A DNA stretch of 64,000 bases from Diospyros lotus. Lineage: Eukaryota > Streptophyta > Magnoliopsida > Ericales > Ebenaceae. The stretch is from positions 30,103,310 through 30,167,309 of the forward strand of contig NC_068352.1 of assembly GCF_014633365.1 (NCBI RefSeq), given 5' to 3'. The notes beneath the pieces are model-generated. The model saw only the letters and a program-made list of their open reading frames with translations. It did no database searches and had not been told where the DNA came from. Position 1 is the first letter of the stretch, and the number at the start of each line of letters is the position of its first letter. A program made the position numbers and the translations under genes. Below, in pieces: positions 1-11,499 of this stretch.

Positions 1-11
1 GAATAGGTAAC

Positions 12-105
12 ATGTATTTCATTCATAATAAGGAATAAGATTAAAATAATCATGTTATATGTATTTCATTCATAATAAGGAATAAGGTTGAAATAATTAT
101 GTTAT
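12..105. repeat. Imperfect tandem duplication, about 47-bp unit
   Basis: A segment starting ATGTATTTCATTCATAATAA at 12 is repeated from 59 with a few substitutions. It lies downstream of the 3' end of the G6PDH gene. The rest of 1-587 shows no coding potential. Confidence 0.75.
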
Positions 106-587
106 TAAGTAATATTAATTCATTTTTTATAAAATTATATTATTATAAACTTATATTTACATAGATTAAAGAGTATTTTAAATCTTACGATCTAAGTTTA
201 TGATTCGATTTTATAGAATCTCCTTCGATCCCACATTTTAACAAGCTTGTTCGAGTGCCCTTATGATTTCTTGTAGAAGGGTAGTAGAATTGGGGTCTTG
301 CACGGGCGGGGTAAGACAAGAAGTTCCCACAAGGACCAATAGTCCATTAGCTGATTGATTATTTCATTTCACATTGTTTATACATTGAACAATGGAGCCT
401 AATGTCCAAATTGAACTTGCCAAGTTTTAATATGGCAAAGATCCCCTATACATCAAACCTTATTTCTATACACCTCGGTAACATTATCCAAAGGACAATC
501 CACAACACACATTGAAAAATCAAGCTTTAAATCACCTAACATTTAGAAGAAGTACCTGTAAAAGTCCTTGAAAAATTTCACTAATCA

Positions 588-3500
588 TTAGTCCTCAGTA
601 AAATCTCCCCATCGCACATTGTGCTTTGCGGCAAGATAGTGTGCTCCAACTGGTCCTCTGCTACCATATGGGTAGAGCTCTGGAGCAATCTTTTCTTCTT
701 CTAGTTCTTTCAACAATGGTGTGAATAGAGCCCAAGCAGCATCTAGCTCATCACTTCTAATGAACAGTCTTCGCTCTCCTCCTATTGCATCCAAGAGCAG
801 CCTCTCGTACGCATCTGGTATTTCTCTTGAATACCTGCATGAGCAAAGCAAAGTCTGAGAATTTAAAAGTAGTGAAGATTACAAAACCTTAAAGAATGTG
901 ATTTTTTAGCTAATCCACGTTTAAGTTTTTGAGCTTAAGTTTCTTATATCGAAGTCTTTGCCCTTGTTTCCTATCGAAACATGGTTTTCACTGGTCATAG
1001 CACTGCCATCTGTTAAAGAAATTTTAGGTGAACAATTATTATAACTTATAAGCTGACTGAACAATTTTCTATCACCCAAAGATAGACACCACAATGATTA
1101 TAAGCTGATTGAACAATTTTCTATCACCCAAAGATAGACACCTAACAGGCAAATAATATCTCACATCTAATTTATTCACTCAACGAACAAAATGAGAAAG
1201 GTTATAATGTACTAGATCTAAATCCAAGCACCAAGCAGGGACTTTGTTGCATTCCAAAAGTTATAGATGTATCATAAATTCACCAGAAGTTTCTCACCTT
1301 GCACTGTAAAGCAAATTGAGGTCACTACGATCCAGTCTCATTCCAAGACCGGGGACTTTGTTGTTGATCTTCAGATATATGGCTTCATCCGGTTGAACAT
1401 GAAGCACTAGCTCATTTGTAGCCTTATCCAAATCAGTTCCAAAATTCCTGTACAAATTGCCCGGGACATGTCTGAACTGAACTCTGATCTGCGTTCTGGA
1501 TGTTCATCGGAACAAAACATTTTAAGCCTCAACATCAGAAGATATAAAAGCATAAAACAACAGGATATTCTAAAATCCTTGATAATATGAAAGAAGAAAA
1601 AGATCTACCACCTTCGTGCATTGAGAGCTTTGCCTGCTTTCATCAGGAAAGGAACCCCATCCCAACGGGCATTATTAATAAAGAGTGCTGCTGCAGCAAA
1701 TGTTGGAGTTAGACTGTTCTTTGACACCTTTGGATCATCGGTATACCCAGGATATGTCTTTCCACCATTGCTATGGCCTTTATATTGGCCTATCACTACA
1801 TCTTCAAGTTGCAGCGGTCTCATTGACCTCAAAACTTTGACCTGAATCAAAAGAAAGCTCTTCGTTACTAGCTTTCTTGATGAGACCACAGTAGCAATAA
1901 CATATAGTCCTTTAGTGTCTGGATGAGGGATAGGTAGAAAAACTTATATTTTGATTGTTTTATCATATTTCTAGATGAATTTTTGACGATTGTTCAAGCA
2001 ATTGAATGGTTTCATCTCTGGAATAAATTAACCAACACCCAGTCTGCTAGTGCAGCATTGATAGAAAGTGTTTACCTTTTCATTCCTAATGTCCTCTGCA
2101 TCCAAGCTTACAGGAGTTTCCATTGCAAATAGTGCTAATATTTGCAGAAGATGGTTTTGCATTATATCTCGAATGATTCCATAGTTATCAAAGTAACTTG
2201 CCACAGGAAAAAACAAAAGATAAATCTGAGTCTCGAACATCACATAAGTTCTACAATTAGAATATGATCAGTGTGTAGGAACTCACCCCCCTCGCCCTTC
2301 TGTGCCAAAATCTTCAGAGAATATTAGCTGGACGTTACGGATGTAATCCCTCGACCATAGAGGCCCAAAAACAAGATTTGAGAAACGAAGAACTGATAGG
2401 TTCTCAACAAGCTCTTTTCCCAAGTAGTGGTCAATCCTGGACAAACATTAACAAACTTAGTTTCTTCAATAACTCCATAACTTTTTGTTATAAGAAAGAA
2501 GTCAAGCAGAATATGACCTGAATATTTGGTCCTCATTAAGATAACGCTTTAGACATTTAATCAGCGCCCTAGATGACTCTGCATCGCGACCAAATGGCTT
2601 TTCAACAATGACCCTCGTCCACCCACTCTTTGAAGAAGCTTTAGTGCTGGCACATCTCACAACATCAACAAATATATTTGGCGGTATCGACAAGTAAAAC
2701 AGCCTATTTGACAGTCTTCCACCCTGGAAAAAACAATGCAGAGGGACTCATACTAAGTTAACCACCATTACTAAAAATACTTCCAATCCTTTGTTGACAA
2801 CTTGATATGAAATCAGAACCGTTATTACATAGCCTGCAACGGTGACAATCAACAAATTTTAGATTATTGAACATATTAGTAAAAAAAGAGTTTTATACCT
2901 CTTTAATCTGCAGTTTTTGGTCCAACCCTGAAAAGTCCTCCTCAGAGTTATACAAACCAGAATGGTAAAAGCATCTTTTTAGGAAGTGATCCATTTTGTC
3001 GCCACAATTTTCACTGCAAGTTGTGTTCAATATTAATGAATGTGTCCGAACATAGCTGGGCCAAATCTTGTGCAAGAATAACGACTAGGCATTATGCATT
3101 ACCTCTTATCAATCCTACAAGTCAAGGTTTCGCTAATCATTTTCCTCAGCTCCTCATCAGTCATTTTAGTCCGAGCATAGCCAAAAATCGTAAAATTCTG
3201 CATTTATATATATTATAAGAAACAAAGGATAAACAGCTATCAGTGATCCCTGACACAATGATGACACATTGGCAACTGCATTTTACTAATCTGAAGTCCT
3301 CAATTCATGCATAGTAAAAAAGGAATGAAGGGCAGAACCTCAGGTAGAAAATCATCATAGTAAAGAGCAAAAAGTGCTGGGAAAATCTTCTTCTTGGCAA
3401 GGTCTCCAGAAGCTCCGACAACTGTTATTGTAAGAGTAGACTCAGTCTTTCCTGATTCTGAGAAGGGACTGGAGCTCTCTGTCATTATTGACTCGTTATT

Positions 3501-4500
3501 TTCTCCAGGCACTGAATTTCCAGGTAAACCTATTCCAAAATACCATAAGAGACTTGGAAACTGGAAATTAACAAAAGAAAGTAAAGGTCCATGTTGAAAC
3601 CAAACAGATCTCTTGCATTACATGGAGAGCGGGAACCAAAAGAAAATGAGTCTTAAGGAGAGTCTCCAGTGGCTTTCTTGAACCTCTCAAGTCTAACTCG
3701 AATTGCTTCTGTCTTATACATTAGGAACACAAAAATGCTTTTGATGTGGCTTTCCTTAAGAAAAGTAGAATTTGGAGGATCAAAATGGACGAAATTATTT
3801 AGGGACGGGGCCGGGGAAAACCTGTTTGGCATACTCATTCCTACATGTTCCCTTTACAGCAATAGAAGGGTCTTGAAGAATTGTAATCTCTTTTACAACC
3901 ATGAATTTTAACTGCTCAATGAGGCTTTATATTGCATCTCTATAAGTAACAATGTAAAGAAATGAACATTGCATGGTACTGTTAGATATCTGTTTTTCTT
4001 TTTCAATTGAAACTTCCCATCCCAAGGTTGAAAGAGAACAATTCCTCTTCTTTAATCTTTCCAATTTTTTCACAACATAGACATAACCAGAAAGGAATTC
4101 TTCCTATGGACCAAATAGAAAACGCAAGGGAAAATGCCTTCTCGAACAGATGGTTCAAGCAAGATCCAAGAATAAAAAACCGGGCATCTTCAACAAGAAA
4201 CTAATAAATTACTGTTAATTAAGAACACACATAAGAAGAATACAAAACTTCAAATTCAAGAAGTTGAGAGCAACAAACCATCCTGCACAGGAACAGAGTT
4301 CGGAGAAGCCAATTTGAGGACTTGACCTCAAAATCCTTTCTCGGATGTTTTCCCGGAAAAACCAGGGATACCCATCTGGGAAAACTGGTTCTTTTGGGGG
4401 CAACAATGAATCTTGGGCACATACACGTCTCATTCTTCAATGGAGAGGCTGAAAAGGCGGGTGAAGAAGCGGAGGAACAGTGACTGAATTGGGTCGCCAT
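588..4500 (-). CDS. G6PD1: Glucose-6-phosphate 1-dehydrogenase, plastidic P1 type (10 exons, one-base frame conflict in exon 1)
   Basis: Catalyses the first step of the oxidative pentose phosphate pathway, glucose 6-phosphate to 6-phosphogluconolactone with NADPH production, in the plastid stroma. Exons with frame-keeping GT/AG borders: 4500-4279, 3529-3339, 3197-3103, 3013-2899, 2723-2518, 2436-2287, 2196-2076, 1841-1612, 1495-1298, 834-588. These sum to 1775 bp, one base short of 592 codons. Seen: a Ser-rich N-terminus like a transit peptide, nucleotide-binding [12 protein letters not shown] (about residue 111), the active-site motif IDHYLGKE, and a C-terminus ending GDFTED. Two cysteines eight residues apart (about 165 and 173, CRIDKSENC) match the redox-regulatory pair of P1 isoforms, which points to P1 rather than a cytosolic enzyme. 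Odd: the ATG frame of exon 1 and the frame that splices to exon 2 differ by one base near 4305-4330. A missing T would fix it, so it may be a sequencing error or a null allele. Confidence 0.93.
1040..1143. repeat. 52-bp tandem duplication in the last G6PDH intron
   Basis: Two copies of a 52-bp unit (AAGCTGACTGAACAATTTTC at 1050 and AAGCTGATTGAACAATTTTC at 1102) differ at a few bases. They lie in the intron between exons 9 and 10, clear of the splice sites. Confidence 0.85.
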
Positions 4501-6430
4501 TGATGATCAGAGAAAGAGGAAAGGAGAAGCAAAGCATTCAAGAGAGTGATCAAGAAGTTCTTGAGAGTTTGGTAAACACTAAACAGAGCGATACTTTTCT
4601 CATGCGTTTGGTGTCGCTTTAAGCCATGCGGAGTGAAGGGACAGTAAAGCGGAGGAAGAGAAGACTAAAGATTCAAATGCCTCGCCACTTGTCAGCTAAT
4701 CTTCTTTGTGAGGTGGAGATTTATTTTTCTTTTTCTTTTCTTCAAAATTTTCTTTTCCTTTTCCCCTTTATTTTCCCGGAATTTTCTTTCTTGGGCCCAA
4801 TAGGCCCAGATCCAATGTTTGGGCCAAATTTGGGCTCCAAAACAATATTGTATTAGGAACATTGAATTGGGCTTAGAAGTTTGAACTTGCCCATGAATTG
4901 AACTGAGGTCATTAGGGGTTGTGTGATTATGGAAAATGTTTTTTTTTTTTAGTTTTTTGTATAAAATTTTGAGTTTTTATTTTGTATATAGAAAATTTAA
5001 AAAGTGGGTTCAAACATTAGAAGTATATAAAACTAACTTTTAGTTTAGAAAATTGGAATATATATATATATAAGAAGTGATTTTTCTTATTTGTGTTAAA
5101 AAAAAGGATGATATTAACTTTAAAATTAATATTATAATACAAATGAAATGCTTAAATCTCCTTTTAACGTACTATCGATGTAGGATTAGTTTACTATAAA
5201 TTTATTATCTTATTCACTATTCTCGTCAAATCAAAAATTTCGTATTTCAACCTTGTTAAATTAATGTCAACACAATTTTAGTCTGTACTTAATATTGGAT
5301 TGACTCTGATATTGATAATACGATCATAAATTTGTCCCTATAAAACTATAAAGACTATTGACTTTATGGGACCAAAGGTAGTCTTCCTCCTGTAAAATTG
5401 ACTGATTTTGAAGACATATAAACCACAAATCTATGCCATATGTGTTACTCTTAACATAAGCCATGAGTAAGACATATATGTTGCACATGGGTGCCATGGA
5501 ACATCTGGTTCAACAACCCTTTCAATCTTTTGTCACCATCCATGCATACTGGGTCCAAGATATTATGAAATCTGACTTAGTCATGCATAGATTCGTCCCT
5601 ATGGTTTTGTTTTCTAAAGTGTCTTAGGACTTTATCTCATTCCTACATTATCATCAAACATAAAATTTTGGATTTTAAAATTGAATATTTTCATATATAC
5701 ATTATTGAACAATAAAGAAAAATATACCCAAATTCATATGTGACGAAGCGATTTGTTGAATCTAGAAAAAGAAAATTGAATTTTCTCTTTCATATCCTTT
5801 ATCTTTAATATTAAGATTTTAATGGAATTTACGTGTCTTGTTTCGGATGGGAGAATTTTGATTTTATACATATGTTTAACGATTATCTTAATACATCTAT
5901 CAAGTAAACGTAACTGTGAAATCAACACTTAAAAAATTATTTATCTGTTAATTGTTTTCATAATTATGGAGTCATTTTCATTTTAACAAAAAATGAATGA
6001 AAACGACTGTCCACGGATTAACAAAAGGGAGACGAGATGATATAGCTCTAAACTTAAGATAAGGAAGATGGAGGGGAAAGAGCCCATCAATTCAAATCAA
6101 GGGCAGGCCCCCCAAGAGGATGAGCCAAATGAAGCATGCTTTAATTGTCTAAATGGGCCGAAACAGCCACAGACAAGAGTCCAAGACCCTTCGATCAACT
6201 CAAATGCCCTTAAAACGAAAGGTGGGATTAGTAGGCTGAGCTGGGTCGTCGCTATCTCAAGGGCAGTTTTGTAAAACCGCTGCCCCCCCCCCCCCCCCCC
6301 CCGGGGCTCGTCAGCCATGGACTATAAGTCACCAGCAAGTTCCCCTCCTTTCCCCGCACTCTCATTTCTGACTCGCTTTCTCTGCTTTTTCCTTCTCTTT
6401 CCGGGCGGCATTTTCCGGGGAAATCAGCAG
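4501..6430. other. Divergent intergenic region between G6PDH and the DUF761 gene
   Basis: The first part (to about 4620) is the likely 5' leader and promoter of G6PDH on the minus strand. The middle is AT-rich with no credible ORF. The last part (about 6317-6430) is CT-rich on the plus strand, as expected of a 5' leader for the gene starting at 6431. A 20-base poly-C run sits at 6283-6302. Confidence 0.6.
6283..6302. repeat. Poly-C homopolymer of 20 bases followed by GGGG
   Basis: An uninterrupted run of 20 cytosines followed directly by four guanines. Such long C/G runs are rare in plant DNA. This one lies about 130 bp upstream of the chosen start of the DUF761 gene. Confidence 0.95.
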
Positions 6431-7009
6431 ATGGATCAGAACCAAACCAAGCGGGCCATGTTAAAGAAGTCCATCCAAATCCTACTTTCCATCTTTGCAT
6501 TCTCCATCCTCTTCACCCTTTCCCCTCTTCTCCCTCTTTCCAGCCATTCTCTCGGCAACTTCTCCGGGAAAATCTTCAGCTACACCCCGGACAGGAACCA
6601 CATCTTCCTCTTCTGCAATGGAATTCTCGCCTTCCTGATCAAGAACTCCCTCCGGGCCGGCTCCTCTAAGGAAAATTTCAAGCAAAATGTTCAAAATCAG
6701 CAACCGGAACCTGAATTGGCCGAGAAAAAGGATTTTGAAGAAGACCCAGCAAGAGAAGACGATGGAAATCCGATTCCAGTAGAAGAAGAAGAAGAACAAC
6801 AACAACAAAAACAAGAACAAGAACAAGAACAAGAACAAGAAAGTGAGATTTTTGTTGCTGTTGAAGAGGAAGAGCAAGAAGATGATGGAATGGGACTGTT
6901 GAGTGCGGAGGAATTGAACAAAAAGTGTGATGATTTCATAAGGAAGATGAGGGAAGGAATCATGATTGAAGCCCAACGACGGACTGATTGTTTAGTTTAT
7001 AAATTATGA
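6431..7009 (+). CDS. DUF761-type plant membrane protein
   Basis: Single-exon ORF of 192 residues from the chosen ATG at 6431. The frame is open upstream to an ATG at 6317, but the extra 38 residues are encoded by CT-rich sequence that looks like a 5' leader, and family members usually start with a short acidic or basic stretch before the membrane segments. Seen: two hydrophobic segments (about residues 12-33 and 50-68), a long acidic/Gln-rich low-complexity linker (runs of E and Q around residues 115-145) and a C-terminal LSAEELNKKCDDFIRKM motif continuing to EAQRR, the DUF761 signature. The cellular role of this family is not known to me. The antisense ORFs over the same region are low-complexity mirrors. 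It is transcribed away from G6PDH. Confidence 0.82.
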   Translation: MDQNQTKRAMLKKSIQILLSIFAFSILFTLSPLLPLSSHSLGNFSGKIFSYTPDRNHIFLFCNGILAFLIKNSLRAGSSKENFKQNVQNQQPEPELAEKKDFEEDPAREDDGNPIPVEEEEEQQQQKQEQEQEQEQESEIFVAVEEEEQEDDGMGLLSAEELNKKCDDFIRKMREGIMIEAQRRTDCLVYKL

Positions 7010-10000
7010 TCCCAATAATCTAACATTAATTCTAGTGTTCATCAGTTTGTCCCTAAGGTGTCTGTAACAATTGTTTTCTACCTGAAATATGAACTGAATT
7101 TTGCTTCTTCTAGGAAGCAGTAAGTTTGTTTGGATTTTCTCTCCCCCTCTGGGCCGCCAGCCTCTTCTCCATCACCATTCAGCACAGACAAGAAGAAATT
7201 TCATAAAACAATGATGTGTCTTGTGAATGTCCATACAATGAACAGTAAAAAGTCCATTAAAACTGATTTGATTCTCTTAATCTGTGTTTTTGTTGGTATT
7301 TGTGCTTAATGGATCATCTCCATCAAAGTGCTGAAGGATTAAAACTTAAGAGAGATTTTAACCATTGTCCAAGATTCAACTAAATCCAACTACAATTTCT
7401 TATAACTAGATAGGTTTAGAATCGAACTAAATCAATTGAGATGGTTTAGCTCACTTTTTTTTTTCCTTCAACTTGATTCGTTTTTCTATATAATTTTCTG
7501 AATTTAATAGGCATTATGTGGAATTTTAAGTTACATAATTTTGATATCATTGCATAGATCTTGAAACCGAAACTTGATCCAAAATTTAATTAAATCGGGT
7601 TAGTTTCATTTATTTTATAGTGGTTTTGAGCTTAAATTTATACCTTCGATCATAATTAATTTAAATTTAAATTAATATAAAACTCAAATTGAACTGGTCC
7701 ATAAATATCCTATCAAACTGACTTTAGAAAAAACACTATTATGAGTGACAGTATATTTTTTAAATACTGTCAACTTGACTGCATATTATGAGTGACATGA
7801 AGCCGTTCAAATGTTTGAATTGACCCGTAAGTCTGAATAGCACTGTCACGCGGCATTAATTAAATCATCAACCCAACAATGTGAACTCAAAAAAGGAAAA
7901 AGACTTGCAAAGTCTTCTTGCTTTGTCCATAGATAATATATGTCCTTTTCTATAGAACCCTTCAAAAATTGCATGTGATGGTGATCCTGACGGTCCTCCC
8001 TCTATCCTCAGCACCCCGTAGAAGAAGTTACCAAGCGACTGCCTGCTTGACTCGGGGTCTTCCATGGAAGTCATTTCTAAGAACAAGAACCGATCAAAAA
8101 AAGAAAAGAAAATTATTCATCCAAACGTACCTTTTTTTCCCCTATTTTGTCGGCTATTGATGATAACTCAGCAAACATTGTTTGAATATGTAATAGTCTA
8201 TAAATTGAGTATTTTGGATAAATATATACAAATTTATATGAGTTTTTGCTCGTCTTCAAGAAAATTTAAACCCGACCATAGAGAAGATTAATATAACTTT
8301 TTATTATTACACCAACTCTTAAAAAGAACATGCCTTTGCTTTTAACATGGGAAATGGGCTATGCCCAAATGAGATAGATTACCAAGTTTTGTGGAGAAAT
8401 GGATGGATGAACAGCCAAAGTAACCTGAATTTGGCAGCCATATGTAGCAAAAGCTTCAACCTATGAGATGGAGATGATTGATTTTGCCCAATCATTTTGT
8501 TAGGCAAACATTCTCTTGAATTATTGGCATGCTGTAATTAAAGTTAGTGATTGCTTAAAAGTGATAGTTTCGCAAATCTTTTCTTACATGTTTGCGTAAT
8601 TTCTGTTCAGTTTCGTCTTTGCGTATGGATTTTTTTCTCTTAATATCTTATTTGGCCAAAAAAGAAAAGAAAATTATTTTGCACTCGACATTGTTTCCTT
8701 TCACCAAAATACATCAATTGTAAAGCCAGCCCCAGTGGGAGACAGGAGCCAAACCAGAATTTGAACTGTTCCCATTATACAACTACAGTGATCAGATTTT
8801 GGTCCCCTCTGGTTGATCGGGTTCCGGCAAAGGTGATCATAGTTAGATTCAGATCTCCATGCCTTGTCCCTTGGAAACTAATTTATGCAAGAATGTCTTG
8901 TGATTTGTCAGCAGCTTCATCATATTTGTAATGGAAAAGGGCTCCTCTTTTGCTTCAAAATCCATTAAACGTAGCCTTTCACGGCTTACTGCAACAGGTT
9001 TTGCCTCAAAATCCATTGAACAATAGGAAAGAAGCAACTTGATGCAGATCCTGTTGTCTCTACGCTGTTCAAACATAAACAGGCCTTAATCTGCACTACA
9101 GATGCAGATGAACATGTTGGTTTCCACCATTCAGCATTCAGTTCATATCTCAACTTGACTGGTCAACCGATTTTGAGGGATAAGCCATGGAAACAGAAGT
9201 AAAACAAGGGTAAAAATCCACATTAATGATGGCCTTTCAATTACAATCAAACATTATACCAAGGTGTTCATGTCAAAACTAGTATACATTTGTTGTAGCC
9301 ACAGAATGAACTATGGGTGTCTACCAACTAATATACACCGAGCATTTGCATAACGGTCGAACAGAGTACTGGACGCGATCACTTTCATTTTGACAAAAAT
9401 GAACTTCTTCAAGGCAAGGTCATATTGTATCCACAAGTACGTTAAACAGCCTGTCAAGCATCAGGCGAGAATTGTACCCAGGATATCCGTGTTTATGGCT
9501 CATTTAAGGATCTGTCCTCGTCCCCTGGACTAACCAGTGTGGGTTCAGCGTGGTATGTCCATTCAGCCATCTCTTATGGCGTAAACTGTCTGTAGCTTTA
9601 GCCATTGTGAACCATACCTAAGACCAAGCAGCCAGAACAATAAAAGGAAGTAAAATCAAATAAAAGCTTTGGAAGGAGAAAGCAATCGAGTTCAACGGTG
9701 TTGAATCATCCCCAAAATATTAAGCACACAATAACAAAACTTACTGAGTCTTAAACCTCAACGCCTCAACTCCTGGGAGATAGCAATCAGGGGCTCAAGA
9801 GAACCTATAGGAGTTAATAGTTTATTGGACCACCTGCATATAAAAGATTTTATGCCTTTTTTTTTTTTAATTAAAAGCATAAAAAATAGGCTTCACAACT
9901 CTGTAGGAATTTAAGGCATGGCAACTCAACAGGGAAGGAAAATCTAAGTTATAACTCAGCAGCAACTTTCTTATCATGGTTAATAGAACTGATGCAGAGA

Positions 10001-10203
10001 CATAGTCACACAAACACCATTTCTCCAGTTATTGATTAATACTGCATAGTTAATTCTCATCCTAAAGTTTCTTATGTGATATAGAACTTAAAGTACAATT
10101 TCTATGTCAAACAAAACCATTTTTAATAGATGTATGATTCTAGAAAGTTATTACCTTCAGCAAGGCCTAGCAATTGCTCTTAACTGTATGTATAGAAAGA
10201 CTG

Positions 10204-10271
10204 ACTAGGAGGCTACAATTTAATGCTGTTACAACTAACTAGGAGGCTATAATTTAATGCTGTTATAACAA
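10204..10271. repeat. 34-bp tandem duplication
   Basis: The unit ACTAGGAGGCTACAATTTAA continuing to GCTGTTACAA is repeated 34 bp later with few changes. Confidence 0.8.
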
Positions 10272-10760
10272 CTTTTGTTCTGAGGGATTTAGGGCATTGG
10301 GAGAAAAGAATCCTGTGTTCCACCTTCGCTTAATACAACCTGTTTGCAAGATTGTTGATATGGGCTCTAACCCATTATAAGTATCTTCCTGAATGAGTGC
10401 AGGATAGATATTTGAAGGTTCACTCAGGCTTGCATATAGTCTTCTAGACAGAGATTAACAAATGATGCCTTTTGATGATAGATTACATACAATGGCTTAG
10501 TACCAACACAGAAGCAACAAAGGATTTAATATAAGAAACTTAAGCTAGCCCACAAGCATAAATCATCAACAAAACATCTGTTATAGAATTGTAATAAACA
10601 TTTTTACATTAAGCCACATTTAAAATATGCTACTTAGCCAGTATTTGCATGTTCCCACCCAAAAAACAAGTTAGATTTCCAATCAATTAAGTGCACAGTA
10701 AAACCAATTAAAAAAAGAAAGGCAGAAGGAGGAGGAGGAGAAGGAGAAGGAGGGAGTGCA

Positions 10761-10925
10761 GAATCACTCAGCTATCGGGAGCCAAAAAAGATAAAGCACT
10801 TCCCAAATTGTCAATATGAGTAAACAATTAAACCACTGAATGGAAAATCAATCAGCAATCAGGAGCCAAAAAAGATAATAAAGCACTTACCAAATTGTCA
10901 ATATGAGTAAACAATAAAACCACTG
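10761..10925. repeat. Tandem duplication, unit about 85 bp
   Basis: Two copies share GGAGCCAAAAAAGATAA, then AAATTGTCAATATGAGTAAA and an AAACCACTGA ending. The second copy has small insertions. It follows a GGA/GAA-rich tract at about 10727-10756. Confidence 0.8.
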
Positions 10926-11499
10926 ATAAGACTTGCCTTACAAATTCACCCGAGCCAAAAGCACCAGGCAGAAATGCACTGCAAATGGAGTTCCCAATTC
11001 AGTTTATCCTCTGTACTCTTTCCTTGTTACAACCAAAAAAAATAAGAAAAAACACAAATCAGTTAGATGGATAATGATTGGATAACATCAATTTTGGGGA
11101 TTTTTCAACAGTAACTTAAATGATGAAGGGAAGAAAAGTCACATAAAGGAAAATTACTCAATGATATTTTAAGTCATTCTCTTACATCCTGTTATCAGCC
11201 AAGTTTGAGAAGACAACAGGAGTTCAATAAAACATTAAAAAAAAAAAAAGTTTCCTATTCGTTCTTCAAGAGATCATGCCCGAAAAGCAGATTACATTTA
11301 CCAATGGGAGAAGATAACTAGCTTCACAATTCTATTCAGACTAGCAGCCACTTAAAAATGACTGCAATAGACAAGTAGTATTTACTTATATTTCTTTTGT
11401 CATTTTCAACACTTAATTTCATAAGCCAGTTCCCTTAGACTTTCGAAATATGTTCCAGTGCCGTACATTACATAAGAAGAAATGCTCTAGATCACAAAC

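Larger units (their letters stand above)
7010..11499. other. Intergenic region without a recognised gene
   Basis: About 4.5 kb of AT-rich DNA. Short ORFs at 7868-8086 (-) and 8849-9076 (-) have no recognisable domain or splice partners. The last 500-1500 bases are presumably 3' untranslated or flanking sequence of the FAR1-type gene. Short tandem duplications occur near 10204-10271 and 10761-10925. Confidence 0.55.

Noticed and set aside
6482..6976. 164-codon antisense ORF over the DUF761 gene
   Set aside because: Its protein is a mirror of low-complexity Glu/Gln codons (runs of Phe/Leu), while the plus frame has a recognisable domain.
8849..9076. 75-codon minus ORF with two MDFEAK repeats
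   Set aside because: The likely origin is a short imperfect DNA repeat; no domain, splice sites or neighbours support a gene.
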